Positions 34,969-45,345 of a stretch of 64,000 bases of DNA are shown here, piece after piece. Source of the DNA: Melioribacter roseus (GTDB taxonomy: Bacteria > Bacteroidota > Ignavibacteria > Ignavibacteriales > Melioribacteraceae). Position 1 is the first letter of the stretch. Each line of letters starts with the position of its first letter. The notes below the pieces were generated by a model. That model ran no database searches, had not been told where the DNA came from, and saw only the letters and a program-made list of their open reading frames with translations. Both the position numbers and the translations under genes were made by a program. The stretch covers positions 124,001-188,000 of the forward strand of contig DYHH01000004.1 in assembly GCA_020724265.1 (NCBI GenBank), given 5' to 3'.

Positions 34969-37221
34969 TTATTCTCTTAAAATAGCAACCTTGGCTTTTG
35001 ATATATTTGATCCGTCTTCATCATGTGCAACAATTAAATATATTCCGCTTGGAACTAAATTCCCATCCATATCTTTCGCATCCCAAAATCCAACTCGTCC
35101 TCCCGGCGTAACAATTTCTCTAACTAACTTTCCGCTGATGGTCAACACTTTTATTGTTGAGTTTGCTATTAGCCCGTCAATGGTAATGTTCTGATTGGAA
35201 CTATTGTTAACTATTACCGGGTTGGGATAAACGAAAAGTTCATCAAAACTTTCTCGTGGTGTAACCGAAGTTGTTTTTAATGCGGATAATCCGAAGTCTG
35301 TACCAATATAGATTATTCCGTTTGTCTTATCAATTGCCAAGCTTTTTATTTCATTGGAAGGAATAGGACTGTTTTCGGTGTTATAACTATTAATTACGAC
35401 TGTACCGTCTTCGGAAAGATGGAAAAGCCCTTGCATTGTTCCAACCCATTTCTGATTAAGCGGGTCAACTTTAATATCTGTTATTGTTTGTTGCCGTAAG
35501 CCTAAAACTGTAGAAATTCGAGATGTAGGGGTTGATGGTTCCGGAATAATATTAACACCCAAGTTTGTACCAACCCACAAAGCACCCCGCTGATCCAGAG
35601 CAAGTGAAGTTATTACATTACTGGCTAACCCATCGGAAGAACGAACCCATCCCATTTTATCATCGTTTGGATTATTAAAAGTACCGTTCTCATTAAAATA
35701 GTAAAGACCAGTACTTCCAACTGTAATTGCAAACCATTTAGTATCGTATTGGTCAATTTCTAAATGGTAAGCAAGATCGCTTTCGGTAACAGTAGGACTT
35801 TTAAATTCAAAACCATGAATATCGCCGGAAGTTGTTATAACGGAAAGAGGTTTTCTTTCAGCAGATTGATGGTTAACTACCCAAATATTTCCTTTGGAAT
35901 CTGTTTTAACATCAGATATTACTAAGAAACTTGGGTCTGCCGGTACACCGGCAATATTAGTATTTTGTGCAGTATAGTTTGTAATAACATTATTTTTTAG
36001 AACAGTTAATCCACGTCCCCAATTGCAGAAATACTTAGTGTTATCACTTCCTGCAAAAACTTTATGATATGAATTTGTTATAATCTCCGGATTGTTTTCG
36101 TGGCTTAGTAGTTCCCATGATATGCCATCAAAATGCATAACCCCGATACCGAAAACATCTTGTCCGGTTCCTACCCAAAGTTCACCGTTATTATCAGCTG
36201 TTAAACTTAAAAATGCATTGTTTGCCGGACCATCGGGAATTAACAATTCATAGTTACCGGAACTAATTTTCAGTACACCTGAATTTGTCGCAGCAAATAA
36301 TATTCCTGATGAAGTAGCATAGATATCGTTAATTATATAATTCTCACTATTTTCAAATACAACTTCTGAATTCCCTTGTGAAAATTTATATATTCTGTTT
36401 TTACCTGATTCAAAAGCAACAACAAATAGTTCTGTTGAAGAAGCAGCAATATTTCTTGTTTCAATTCCGTTTAATGCATAAGAGATCCAACTATTATTTT
36501 CAAATTTTAGGATGCCTGAACTTGTAGCAGCTAAAACATCACTGTTGAATCTTGCAAACTCGTAAGCATTGCTTGACGGGAAACCTGAATTAAAGAAATA
36601 TGAATTCCAAGATTCCGGAGCAGATAAATTTGTTGAATTGGTTCGTTGAACTGCTACACCATTATTGGTAATCACAAAAAATCTATTAAACTTTCCGCTT
36701 GATAAAACAGGAATTGTTGCATCGAAATCGCCAAATTTTATAAATGTATCATAGAAAGAAAAATCTTTCGGATTAATTAACGAAAGACCAAATGCCGTTG
36801 AAACCAAAATTGTATCGCCAAAAACTTCTATTTTGTTAATATTTTTTTGAGAAAAATTAGAGTTAAGAATATCGTTTATTTTTCTTATTGCACCGCTCTG
36901 AAAATCATATATATTTATCATACCCGGTTGTGCCCCAAGTTGAGTACCAAACCAAATCTGATTTAAATTATCAATTGCTACTGTTGTCAGTAGAGGACTT
37001 GAAAGTCCCTCACTCGTTCCTAATTGAAGGAAAGTTGAGGAAGAGTTTTCATATAAGAATGCTCCTCCGGTTGTAGCACACCAGATTTGATTATCATCAA
37101 TAGACGTTATCGCAATAATTTCCTTTTTGCTGGAATAACTAGCCCAAGTTCCGATTCCTTGACCGAATAAAGTATTTGTTAATAAAAAGAGAAGCACAAA
37201 TGATACTGTTTTTGCAATCAT
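34969..37221 (-). CDS. PorZ-like two-component-regulator propeller protein with T9SS sorting domain
   Basis: This 750-residue secreted protein has a signal peptide ending at FGQG. The mature N-terminus (GTWASYSSKKEIIAITSIDDNQIWCATTGG) resembles PorZ, a T9SS surface protein that helps attach cargo to anionic lipopolysaccharide. Repeated NQIWFGT, LWVGTGQD, IWVVNHQ, LWVGTNLG and KWVGTMQG strands mark two stacked beta-propellers of the two-component-regulator-propeller type. The C-terminal 85 or so residues (VYPNPV...IKVLTISGKLVREI...GIYLIVAHDEDG) are a T9SS type A sorting domain. Assignment to PorZ rather than a generic propeller cargo is tentative. It is far from porU/porV, as porZ often is. 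Confidence 0.75.
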   Translation of the reverse strand: MIAKTVSFVLLFLLTNTLFGQGIGTWASYSSKKEIIAITSIDDNQIWCATTGGAFLYENSSSTFLQLGTSEGLSSPLLTTVAIDNLNQIWFGTQLGAQPGMINIYDFQSGAIRKINDILNSNFSQKNINKIEVFGDTILVSTAFGLSLINPKDFSFYDTFIKFGDFDATIPVLSSGKFNRFFVITNNGVAVQRTNSTNLSAPESWNSYFFNSGFPSSNAYEFARFNSDVLAATSSGILKFENNSWISYALNGIETRNIAASSTELFVVAFESGKNRIYKFSQGNSEVVFENSENYIINDIYATSSGILFAATNSGVLKISSGNYELLIPDGPANNAFLSLTADNNGELWVGTGQDVFGIGVMHFDGISWELLSHENNPEIITNSYHKVFAGSDNTKYFCNWGRGLTVLKNNVITNYTAQNTNIAGVPADPSFLVISDVKTDSKGNIWVVNHQSAERKPLSVITTSGDIHGFEFKSPTVTESDLAYHLEIDQYDTKWFAITVGSTGLYYFNENGTFNNPNDDKMGWVRSSDGLASNVITSLALDQRGALWVGTNLGVNIIPEPSTPTSRISTVLGLRQQTITDIKVDPLNQKWVGTMQGLFHLSEDGTVVINSYNTENSPIPSNEIKSLAIDKTNGIIYIGTDFGLSALKTTSVTPRESFDELFVYPNPVIVNNSSNQNITIDGLIANSTIKVLTISGKLVREIVTPGGRVGFWDAKDMDGNLVPSGIYLIVAHDEDGSNISKAKVAILRE

Positions 37222-37321
37222 ACTTTACCTTCTGAAATGTATAAAGATCAATTTGTAATAAAGAAAGTTAATAATATTTTGATATAAGGAAAGGTCAAAT
37301 ATAAATAATATTTGTAAGGAT

Positions 37322-38146
37322 TTAAGCGCTGTTTCTCTGTATCATTTTTTGCATTGCATCTAAACTGGATTGTGATATAAAATACTTGCCTAAATTTTCA
37401 CTATCGTTTTTATTCCCTCCGTGGAAATCGGATCCGCCGCATTCCAGAAGGCAATATTGATGAACTATTCCGCGATAAAACCTGACCTGGTAATCGTTAT
37501 GAGCTGGATGAATCACTTCTATTCCATCAATACCTGCTTTAATAAGTGCAGTAAGTATGCTCTCATTTATATAACCGGGATGAGCAACAAAAGAAAGACC
37601 ACCGGCATCGGAAATAATTTTCAAAGCACTTTTCGGTGAAACATGAATTTTTCTTTCATAAGCAGGACCGTTATCACCAATATACTTTTCAAAAGCTTCG
37701 TAAAAATTTGAGACTATTCCCAAATCCATCATTGCATGTGCTATGTGCGGACGACCGATAGCCGAACTTTGTGCAAATTTCATAACATCATCTAACGATA
37801 TATTATGCCCTAACAAGTTTAGTTTCTTTACAATTCTTTTTGCACGATATAATCTTTCTTCTCTAAAGAAAGAAAGGTACTTTAGTAAGTCCTCATTATT
37901 ATGATCCAAAAATAAACCAAGAATATGAACATCTTTTTCATCAATATCTGTACTCAATTCAACCCCGGCAATTACCCGGATTCCTAAATTATTACCGATT
38001 TCAATCGCTTCGTCTAATGCATTTACACTATCGTGATCGGTTATAGCAATAGTTGAGATATTGCGTTCCTTTGCTAAGTTTATTAATTCTTCAGGAGAAA
38101 GAATTCCATCGGATTTGTTAGTATGTGTGTGTAAATCAATTCTCAT
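37322..38146 (-). CDS. PHP domain phosphoesterase
   Basis: This 274-residue protein is a PHP-fold metalloenzyme: DLHTHTNKSDG at the N-terminus, ITDHDSVNALDEA, GVELSTD, and the late metal ligand segment CGGSDFHGGN. It most resembles YciV/RNase AM-type enzymes that remove phosphate from 3',5'-nucleoside bisphosphates or trim RNA 5' ends. The exact substrate cannot be read from the sequence. It lies 8 bp downstream of the Crp/Fnr gene and is probably co-transcribed with it. Confidence 0.88.
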   Translation of the reverse strand: MRIDLHTHTNKSDGILSPEELINLAKERNISTIAITDHDSVNALDEAIEIGNNLGIRVIAGVELSTDIDEKDVHILGLFLDHNNEDLLKYLSFFREERLYRAKRIVKKLNLLGHNISLDDVMKFAQSSAIGRPHIAHAMMDLGIVSNFYEAFEKYIGDNGPAYERKIHVSPKSALKIISDAGGLSFVAHPGYINESILTALIKAGIDGIEVIHPAHNDYQVRFYRGIVHQYCLLECGGSDFHGGNKNDSENLGKYFISQSSLDAMQKMIQRNSA

Positions 38147-38154
38147 TATTTTTG

Positions 38155-38838
38155 TTATGCAAAAGTTTCACTGAATTTTTCATAATCAAGAATACGTAAT
38201 TTTGAACCGTCCATTTCAACTAATCCTTTCCTGGCGAAAGCATGAAGTGTTCGTGATATGGTTTCCCGGGAAGTCCCCGCCATATTAGCCAAATCTTGTT
38301 GAAGCGGAAGTTTTTCAATTTCAACTACACCTTGTTTAATTTTGCCTATATCATCGGCCAACTGTAAAATAACGGTAGCCACTTTTCCTTCCGCATCTTT
38401 TAAAGAAAGAGCTTTGATCTTCATGTCAGCATTTCTAAGCCTTCTTGTCAGTTCACTTAAAAGAGCAATTGTAATTTCAGGATGCTTATTTAGAAGATCG
38501 AGAAATTCTTTTCTCTGAATAATAAATAATTCACTATCTTCTAATGCAACAACAGTTGCGGATCGATTCAAACCATCAAGTATCGACATTTCACCAAAGA
38601 AATCCGAATCCGTTAAAATACTCAAAATAACTTCGCGCCCGTCATTACTTGAGCGTGAGACTTTAACTTTACCTTTAATAATTACAAATAGCGCCGTACC
38701 TATCTCTTCTTCCACTAAAATTACACTATCTTTGGTATAAGTTTTTTTGTTACCTGTCTGAACAATCTGATCGATTACCTCAATTGGAAGATCAGAAAAG
38801 ATTGGAACCATTTGTAAACATTCGCCAAGGTCGTTCAT
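38155..38838 (-). CDS. Crp/Fnr family transcriptional regulator
   Basis: This 227-residue regulator has an N-terminal cyclic-nucleotide-type sensor domain (VILVEEEIGTALFVIIKGKVKVSR, FFGEMSILDGLNRSATVVALED) and a C-terminal winged helix. The HTH reads QQDLANMAGTSRETISRTLHAF, with the SRETxSR recognition pattern of the family. No N-terminal Cys cluster for an Fe-S centre is visible, so it is not a classical FNR oxygen sensor. The effector may be cAMP or another small molecule. It is divergent from gap across a 228-bp region, and a role in controlling gap is possible but unproven. Confidence 0.92.
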   Translation of the reverse strand: MNDLGECLQMVPIFSDLPIEVIDQIVQTGNKKTYTKDSVILVEEEIGTALFVIIKGKVKVSRSSNDGREVILSILTDSDFFGEMSILDGLNRSATVVALEDSELFIIQRKEFLDLLNKHPEITIALLSELTRRLRNADMKIKALSLKDAEGKVATVILQLADDIGKIKQGVVEIEKLPLQQDLANMAGTSRETISRTLHAFARKGLVEMDGSKLRILDYEKFSETFA

Positions 38839-38971
38839 TTTAAACCTCTCTGTGAAATAAGTATAGACTTGCTTTATTACTCAATTTACGAACTTTAAGA
38901 GACTTATGAAATAGGAACCATTCTTAATTCGTATATCTAATAATTAATTTCTTAACAAAAATTTAATACTA

Positions 38972-39000
38972 TTGCCAAATTGAATATACATGTCTATTTA
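38972..39000 (+). promoter_or_regulatory. Promoter candidate for gap
   Basis: TTGCCA (38972-38977) and TATTTA (38995-39000) are separated by 17 bp, in the divergent region between the Crp/Fnr gene and gap. The predicted leader would be about 60 bases and ends with a strong GGAGG ribosome-binding site just before the gap ATG. The -10 box is a weak match. Confidence 0.4.
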
Positions 39001-39021
39001 AGTATATTTAAGGTCAATTAA

Positions 39022-40062
<1,041 letters not shown>

Positions 40063-40088
40063 ATTAATGTGGTAATTATGTTTATCTT

Positions 40089-40123
40089 AAGACGCAGTCG
40101 AAATTATTTCACTGCGTCTTTTT
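40089..40123 (+). terminator. Rho-independent terminator after gap
   Basis: A 10-bp perfect stem (AAGACGCAGT with ACTGCGTCTT) is extended inward by a GAAA/TTTC pair and followed by a short T-run. It begins 27 bp after the gap stop and sits directly upstream of the pgk leader, so gap and pgk are at least partly separate transcripts. Confidence 0.85.
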
Positions 40124-40142
40124 AATATTGAGACTCTTAGTT

Positions 40143-40149
40143 GGAGGAG
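40143..40149 (+). promoter_or_regulatory. Ribosome-binding site deciding the pgk start
   Basis: GGAGGAG immediately precedes the ATG at 40152. An earlier in-frame start at 40128 would put this site inside the coding region and begin 5 bases after the gap terminator, so 40152 is preferred. Confidence 0.75.
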
Positions 40150-40151
40150 TT

Positions 40152-41348
40152 ATGAATAAATTATCAATTGATAACGTAGAATTAAAAGGTAAAAGAGTTT
40201 TGGTTAGGGTCGATTTTAATGTCCCATTAGACGAAAATTTAAAAATTACTGACGACCGAAGAATTACTTCTGCACTTCCTACAATTAATAAAATAATTAA
40301 AGAGGGAGGTAAAGCTATTCTTATGAGTCATCTCGGTAGACCGAAAGGGCAGCCCAAAACTGAATTTAGTTTAAAACCGGTCGCAGTTAGATTAGGCGAA
40401 TTGGTTGAAACAAAAGTTAGATTCGCAGATGATTGTATAGGAGAAAATGTAAAAAATATTGTTAATAAGATGAATGACGGTGAAGTTTTACTGCTCGAAA
40501 ATTTAAGATTTCATTCGGAAGAAGAAAAAAACAATCCAGATTTTGCAAAACAATTAGCTGAACTTGGAGATGTTTACATTAACGATGCATTTGGAAGTGC
40601 TCACAGAGCACACGCTTCAACTGAAGGTGTTACAAAGTTTATTAATACTTGTGCTGCCGGTTATTTAATGCAGAAAGAATTAGATTATCTTGGCAAAGCA
40701 GTTGCTGAACCTAAGCGTCCCTTTACGGCAATTCTTGGCGGTGCAAAGATTTCAGGCAAGATTGATGTAATTGAAAATCTACTCCCCAAAGTTGACAACC
40801 TTATCATCGGCGGTGGAATGGCATATACATTCTTCAAAGCAAAAGGTTTGGAAATAGGTACATCTTTATTAGAAGAAGATAAACTTGAACTAGCAAAAGA
40901 ATTAATTTCAAAAGCAGAAAACTCAAGTGCAAAATTTCTTCTTCCGGTTGATGTTATAGTTTCGGAAGAATTTAAAAACGAATCACCTTCCGAAGCTGTT
41001 GATGTTGAAAAAATACCATCAAACAAGATGGGATTGGATGTAGGTCCAAAAAGTATCGAACTTTTCAATGATATTATTAAAAACAGCAAAACAGTGATTT
41101 GGAACGGTCCGCTCGGTGTTTTTGAATTTCCCAATTTTGCTAACGGTACTAATTCAATTGCCAATGCATTAGCAGAGGCGACATCAAACGGAGCTATAAC
41201 AGTTATCGGTGGCGGTGATTCAGCATCGGCAATTAAAAAAGCCGGGTTAGAAGATAAAGTAACTCATGTTTCAACAGGTGGCGGTGCATCTCTTGAATTC
41301 TTGGAAGGTAAGATTCTCCCCGGTGTTGCCGCATTAACCGATGCTTAA
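40152..41348 (+). CDS. pgk: Phosphoglycerate kinase
   Basis: Pgk transfers phosphate from 1,3-bisphosphoglycerate to ADP. The 398-residue protein begins [28 protein letters not shown], has the substrate-binding [24 protein letters not shown] and [14 protein letters not shown] segments. It ends with the nucleotide-binding [27 protein letters not shown] and [16 protein letters not shown]. Every hallmark is intact. It follows gap in the usual glycolytic order, though triose-phosphate isomerase is not here. Confidence 0.98.
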   Translation: MNKLSIDNVELKGKRVLVRVDFNVPLDENLKITDDRRITSALPTINKIIKEGGKAILMSHLGRPKGQPKTEFSLKPVAVRLGELVETKVRFADDCIGENVKNIVNKMNDGEVLLLENLRFHSEEEKNNPDFAKQLAELGDVYINDAFGSAHRAHASTEGVTKFINTCAAGYLMQKELDYLGKAVAEPKRPFTAILGGAKISGKIDVIENLLPKVDNLIIGGGMAYTFFKAKGLEIGTSLLEEDKLELAKELISKAENSSAKFLLPVDVIVSEEFKNESPSEAVDVEKIPSNKMGLDVGPKSIELFNDIIKNSKTVIWNGPLGVFEFPNFANGTNSIANALAEATSNGAITVIGGGDSASAIKKAGLEDKVTHVSTGGGASLEFLEGKILPGVAALTDA

Positions 41349-41375
41349 ATATTCTTAATAAGAACTTTTTATAGG

Positions 41376-41412
41376 AAGAAGCAGTCTAACATTTTAGATT
41401 GCTTCTTTTTAT
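41376..41412 (+). terminator. Rho-independent terminator after pgk
   Basis: A 14-bp stem (AAGAAGCAGTCTAA with TTAGATTGCTTCTT, containing one G-T pair), a four-base loop and a T-rich tail follow the pgk stop by 27 bp. Confidence 0.85.
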
Positions 41413-41463
41413 TTTTAGCTGATTCGTTTATTTTAATAACACTATTCACAAGAAGGTTTTTTA

Positions 41464-42405
41464 ATGGCTTATAACGATAGAGATTATTACAGACCATCGG
41501 GGTTCGGAGGATTTTCGTTCTTCCCGCCCGTAATTAAGAATTTATTGATAATAAACATCGTTGTATTTTTTCTGCAGATGATTCTTAATAATATCAGCTT
41601 TGGCGGTTATCCAGGATGGTATATTATAAATAGATATTTAGCATTAAATCCATTAACCGGAATTGATGCAGCCGGTCAAGCTTACAATTTTCAAATCTGG
41701 CAGTTGTTCACTTATCAATTTTTGCACGGCGGATTTATGCATCTCTTTTTCAATATGTTCGCTTTGTGGATTTTCGGGATTGAACTTGAAAACTTATTCG
41801 GTTCGCAGAAATTTTTATTCTATTACCTGATGTGCGGTGTTGGCGCCGGGTTACTTCATATTTTTGCTTCACCGATTTTTGATGCTATTAGTGCTCCTAC
41901 AATCGGTGCTTCCGGTGCGGTATACGGAGTCTTAATTGCTTTCGCAATGCTGTTCCCGGATAGGTATGTATTCCTTCTATTTCCGCCGATGCCGATTAAG
42001 GCAAAATATTTAATTGCATTTTATATTGTTATTGAGTTTATGTCGGTTGGAAGTGATAATTATGTTGCACATTTAGCTCACCTTGGTGGTGCTTTTTTTG
42101 GTTTTGTTTTTGTTTTACTTGATAAGAGACATAATTTCAATATAGAGAAAATTTTTAGATCTATTAAAGAGATGTTTACTTCACCCGGCAGTGATACAAA
42201 AGATAAGTTTAGAAAACCGCCTCGAGCTTACAAAGAAAAGACAATTGAAGATGCGGAATTTTATGAAATAAATACCGGGAATAAAAAGGAAGAAGTTTCT
42301 CAAGAAGTTCTTGATGAAATTTTGGATAAGATCAGTAAAAGCGGTTACCAGAATTTAACCGAAAAAGAAAAGAGAATTTTATTTGAAGCAAGCAAAAAAA
42401 GTTGA
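41464..42405 (+). CDS. Rhomboid family intramembrane serine protease
   Basis: This 313-residue membrane protein has six or so hydrophobic helices, then a charged cytoplasmic tail (about 225-313). The catalytic Ser150 lies in GASGAVYG and the paired His206 in AHLGGAFFG. The WQLFTYQFLHGGFMHLFFNMFALWIFG segment is the typical L1/TM2 region. An N-terminal YNDRDYYRPSGFGGFSF stretch precedes TM1. Rhomboids cleave membrane proteins within or near the bilayer; the substrate is unknown. The 3' end overlaps the next lipoprotein gene by 23 bp. Confidence 0.93.
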   Translation: MAYNDRDYYRPSGFGGFSFFPPVIKNLLIINIVVFFLQMILNNISFGGYPGWYIINRYLALNPLTGIDAAGQAYNFQIWQLFTYQFLHGGFMHLFFNMFALWIFGIELENLFGSQKFLFYYLMCGVGAGLLHIFASPIFDAISAPTIGASGAVYGVLIAFAMLFPDRYVFLLFPPMPIKAKYLIAFYIVIEFMSVGSDNYVAHLAHLGGAFFGFVFVLLDKRHNFNIEKIFRSIKEMFTSPGSDTKDKFRKPPRAYKEKTIEDAEFYEINTGNKKEEVSQEVLDEILDKISKSGYQNLTEKEKRILFEASKKS

Positions 42406-42712
42406 TATTATTTTTTTAACATTGATTTTCTTTTCGCTCATTCTTTTGGGATGTAAGAAAGAACCCGTGATTGATAGGTCTACTCTTGTCAAAGTTTATG
42501 TTGAAACAACGCTTGCACAAAGTAAATATGCCGCTTACCCCGATTCACTACGATCTGCAAGAGAGGAAATCTACTTAAAGTATAATGTCACCGAAGATAA
42601 TTATCATTCTACATTAAAAAGGATTGAACCAAAAGCAGAATATTGGGAAGGTTTTTTCAAAGAGGTAAAAAGCTATATGGATTCACTTAAGGCGAGAGGA
42701 AGTTTTGATTGA
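42383..42712 (+). CDS. Small lipoprotein (DUF4296-like)
   Basis: This 109-residue protein has a hydrophobic signal with a lipobox (LILLGCKK), so it is probably lipid-anchored. The mature part is a short helical domain (RSTLVKVYVETTLAQSKYAAYPDSLRSAREEIYLKYNVT, then YHSTLKRIEPKAEYWEGFFKEV), similar in pattern to the small DUF4296 lipoproteins of Bacteroidota. The start is a TTG at 42383 inside the rhomboid gene; no better in-frame start precedes the signal peptide. The 3' end overlaps the convergent recQ by 30 bp. Confidence 0.65.
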   Translation: MKQAKKVDIIFLTLIFFSLILLGCKKEPVIDRSTLVKVYVETTLAQSKYAAYPDSLRSAREEIYLKYNVTEDNYHSTLKRIEPKAEYWEGFFKEVKSYMDSLKARGSFD

Positions 42713-45274
42713 TTCCTTTGCTAAAATGATTCTGATTTCCGCATAACTTATCTGGCTGCCTAAATTTTGTTTCAACTCTTTTAAGTTGGTGATCCCGCTT
42801 TGTATTGCATCTCTAATTTTCATACTTCTTTTGTAATCAATTAGTGAATCAATAATTAATTCGGGAAAAAGAATTATTAGTGATTCAACCTGCATCGATA
42901 CAACCGCCTCGGGGAGTTTTGTTAATTTAGAAATATCTTTTAAAGAGTAACGCTTTTTTACAAGTTCAAAAATTTGCTTTATGTTATCCGGTACTTTCTT
43001 TGTGTCTAATATTTTATTTTCGTCAAATTCTATTTTGTTTTCTTTTATCGATGATAATATATCCTCACCAAATTTGTGGTACATTCTTTGTGTAAATCCT
43101 TTTACCGATAGCAATTCCGAAACTGTTGCCGGTCTTTTTTCGGCAATTGATTTAAGGACGTCATCGGGACAAATTAATTTAGGAGTTTGTCCGAATTTCA
43201 TAGAAACTTCCTGCCGAATTTGTCTAAGTGTATTAAACAACTTCAAGTAAGGTTCATATTCTGATGATTCTTCGGGTTTGCTCTCAAGGTCTAATTTGAA
43301 TTCTAATTCGAATAACTCGTACTTATTTTCATCGTTTTTTATAATGCTACCGCTTTGCTGAAGTTCTTTCAAACATTGTTTTATCTGCTTTGATGAAAAA
43401 TGCGAACAGCTTGCAAAGGGAGTATAAAAAATACTCTCTGCTTCTTCGGAGTCTCCCGATAAAATTTCTACAATATTATTTAGTGAAAGAGAAAATTCTG
43501 CTTCACTAAGTAATTCTAAAATCTTACTCTCTATAAATTCATTAATTGAATGATCTTCTTCACTACCGGTACATATATCACATTTACCGCACGAATAGCT
43601 GCTTGCATCTTCACCAAAATATTTTAAAATAAATCTGAATCTGCATTCTTTTGCAAAGGCAAAGTTTATCATCTCTTCAAGTCTATTTTCTGCATGGGAT
43701 TTTTGTCTGAGCAGATCGATCATCTTAATTTGCAGCTTTTCCTTTTTTACACGCGGTGTTATGATGTGAACCCCGGTTGATGAAGTTGGTCTGTCAAATT
43801 CAATCAAACCTCTGCTGTTTAAATAATCTAATTCGTTTATAACGGAGTTATTATCGACGCTTAACGTCTCTGCAATTTTGCTGATATCGATTTTTGATTT
43901 TTGTTCAAATGAAGAACTCCCGAATTCACGAAGTAAGATTAAAAGCAAGTCGGTTATAATTTCGTTGCTCAGATTGGAGGAATATTTTTTTAATTGGCTT
44001 GGCGATACAAGGAATTGGAAAAAATAACCGCTGTTATATCCGCTTTCATGTTTAATGTAACCTGATTCTTCCAAAATCTTCAGAGAAGAATTCAATATTG
44101 ATGAATTTACATCTCTTGTTTTTAAGTGAGTTAGAAGTTCATCCTCTAATCCAACCGGTTTCTCGGAAACACTTCCGAAAGCAATTTTGCCGTAATCGCA
44201 AACAGATTGATATACAATTTCAATTTGTTCACGGCTCGGGTAGGATGAATTAATTAAAAATTTGTGAATGTTCTTATCTTTTTCATCATACAGTATATAT
44301 ACTTTGGATAACTTGCCGTCTCTTCCTGCTCTTCCTATTTCTTGATAATAATTTTCAATACTTGAAGGTAAATTATAATGTACAATAAGACGAATATCTT
44401 TCTTATCAATTCCCATCCCGAATGCATTTGTTGCGGCAATTACCGGAATTCTATCCTTTGAAAAATCATCTTGAATAATTCTTCTCATTTCATTTGAAAG
44501 TCCGGCATGATAATATTGAGAATTTATGCCATGCCGTCTTAAATATTCCGAAGCATTTTCGGCATTACGCCTTGTTGAAGTATAAATAATGGCAGGTAAT
44601 TGATTCGACTTGACGATTTTTAAAAGTGATTCATTTTTTTGTTTGCCTTTAATTACATTTAGTTCAAGATTGTCTCGTTCGAATCCTTTCACGAATAAAA
44701 TCGGATCGGTTAAATTCAATTGTTCTATAATATCGTTTCGGACTTCGGGAGTTGCGGTAGCGGTAAATGCTGCAATATTTTCGAATTCCATAAAATTCTT
44801 GAAGTCTTTTATCCGCCTATAACTTGGTCTAAAATTATGTCCCCATTCACTAATGCAATGTGCTTCGTCAATAAACAGAAATTTGGGATTTAGTTTTTTT
44901 AATCTCTCGGTAAAAAGACGGTTCTCAAGTTTTTCGGGAGAGAGATAAAGCAATTTAATTTTCTTATTTGCCAAATCATTTAAAACTTTTTCAACCTCTG
45001 AGTAGTCTAAAGAACTGTTGATAAATGCTGCAGTTCTTTCGATTGAGTTTAATGAATCGACTTGATCTTTCATCAAAGCGATTAAAGGGGAGATTACAAT
45101 AGAAAAATTATCCGATGAAATTGCGGGCACTTGATAACATATTGACTTTCCGGCACCGGTTGGTAAAATTCCTAAAACATTTTTACCTGAGATAATTGCA
45201 TCTATAATTTCTTCTTGACCGGGACGAAATTCTTTGTGTCCAAAATATTTTTCAAGTGTTTGATGAATTGTCAT
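42683..45274 (-). CDS. recQ: ATP-dependent DNA helicase RecQ
   Basis: This helicase of about 863 residues has the Walker A motif GILPTGAGKSICYQ, the DEAH box FIDEAHCISEWGHNFRP, FTATATPEVR, and the RecQ-specific NAFGMGIDKKDIRLIVHYNLP and QEIGRAGRDG. A zinc-binding region (CRFRFILKYFGE...CGKCDIC) and winged helix (RQC) follow, then an HRDC domain (LKSIAEKRPATVSELLSVKGFTQRMYHKFGEDIL). The last 110 or so residues hold an extra helical HTH-type domain, making it longer than E. coli RecQ (about 610). RecQ acts in recombination and fork repair. An in-frame TTG three codons upstream exists, but the ATG at 45274 is preferred. Confidence 0.95.
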   Translation of the reverse strand: MTIHQTLEKYFGHKEFRPGQEEIIDAIISGKNVLGILPTGAGKSICYQVPAISSDNFSIVISPLIALMKDQVDSLNSIERTAAFINSSLDYSEVEKVLNDLANKKIKLLYLSPEKLENRLFTERLKKLNPKFLFIDEAHCISEWGHNFRPSYRRIKDFKNFMEFENIAAFTATATPEVRNDIIEQLNLTDPILFVKGFERDNLELNVIKGKQKNESLLKIVKSNQLPAIIYTSTRRNAENASEYLRRHGINSQYYHAGLSNEMRRIIQDDFSKDRIPVIAATNAFGMGIDKKDIRLIVHYNLPSSIENYYQEIGRAGRDGKLSKVYILYDEKDKNIHKFLINSSYPSREQIEIVYQSVCDYGKIAFGSVSEKPVGLEDELLTHLKTRDVNSSILNSSLKILEESGYIKHESGYNSGYFFQFLVSPSQLKKYSSNLSNEIITDLLLILLREFGSSSFEQKSKIDISKIAETLSVDNNSVINELDYLNSRGLIEFDRPTSSTGVHIITPRVKKEKLQIKMIDLLRQKSHAENRLEEMINFAFAKECRFRFILKYFGEDASSYSCGKCDICTGSEEDHSINEFIESKILELLSEAEFSLSLNNIVEILSGDSEEAESIFYTPFASCSHFSSKQIKQCLKELQQSGSIIKNDENKYELFELEFKLDLESKPEESSEYEPYLKLFNTLRQIRQEVSMKFGQTPKLICPDDVLKSIAEKRPATVSELLSVKGFTQRMYHKFGEDILSSIKENKIEFDENKILDTKKVPDNIKQIFELVKKRYSLKDISKLTKLPEAVVSMQVESLIILFPELIIDSLIDYKRSMKIRDAIQSGITNLKELKQNLGSQISYAEIRIILAKESIKTSSRLK

Positions 45275-45345
45275 TATCAACAAATTTGGTTGTTGCTTAA
45301 AGAAAGTATATAATTAATGAACTTAAAATAACAATTACGGCGCTA

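Noticed and set aside
40685-41164. 159-codon open frame on the minus strand inside pgk
   Set aside because: Antisense to a highly conserved enzyme gene, with no recognisable motif.
42683-45274. RecQ as part of a defence island
   Set aside because: Neighbours are a lipoprotein, a rhomboid protease and an ABC exporter; no defence partner genes are nearby.
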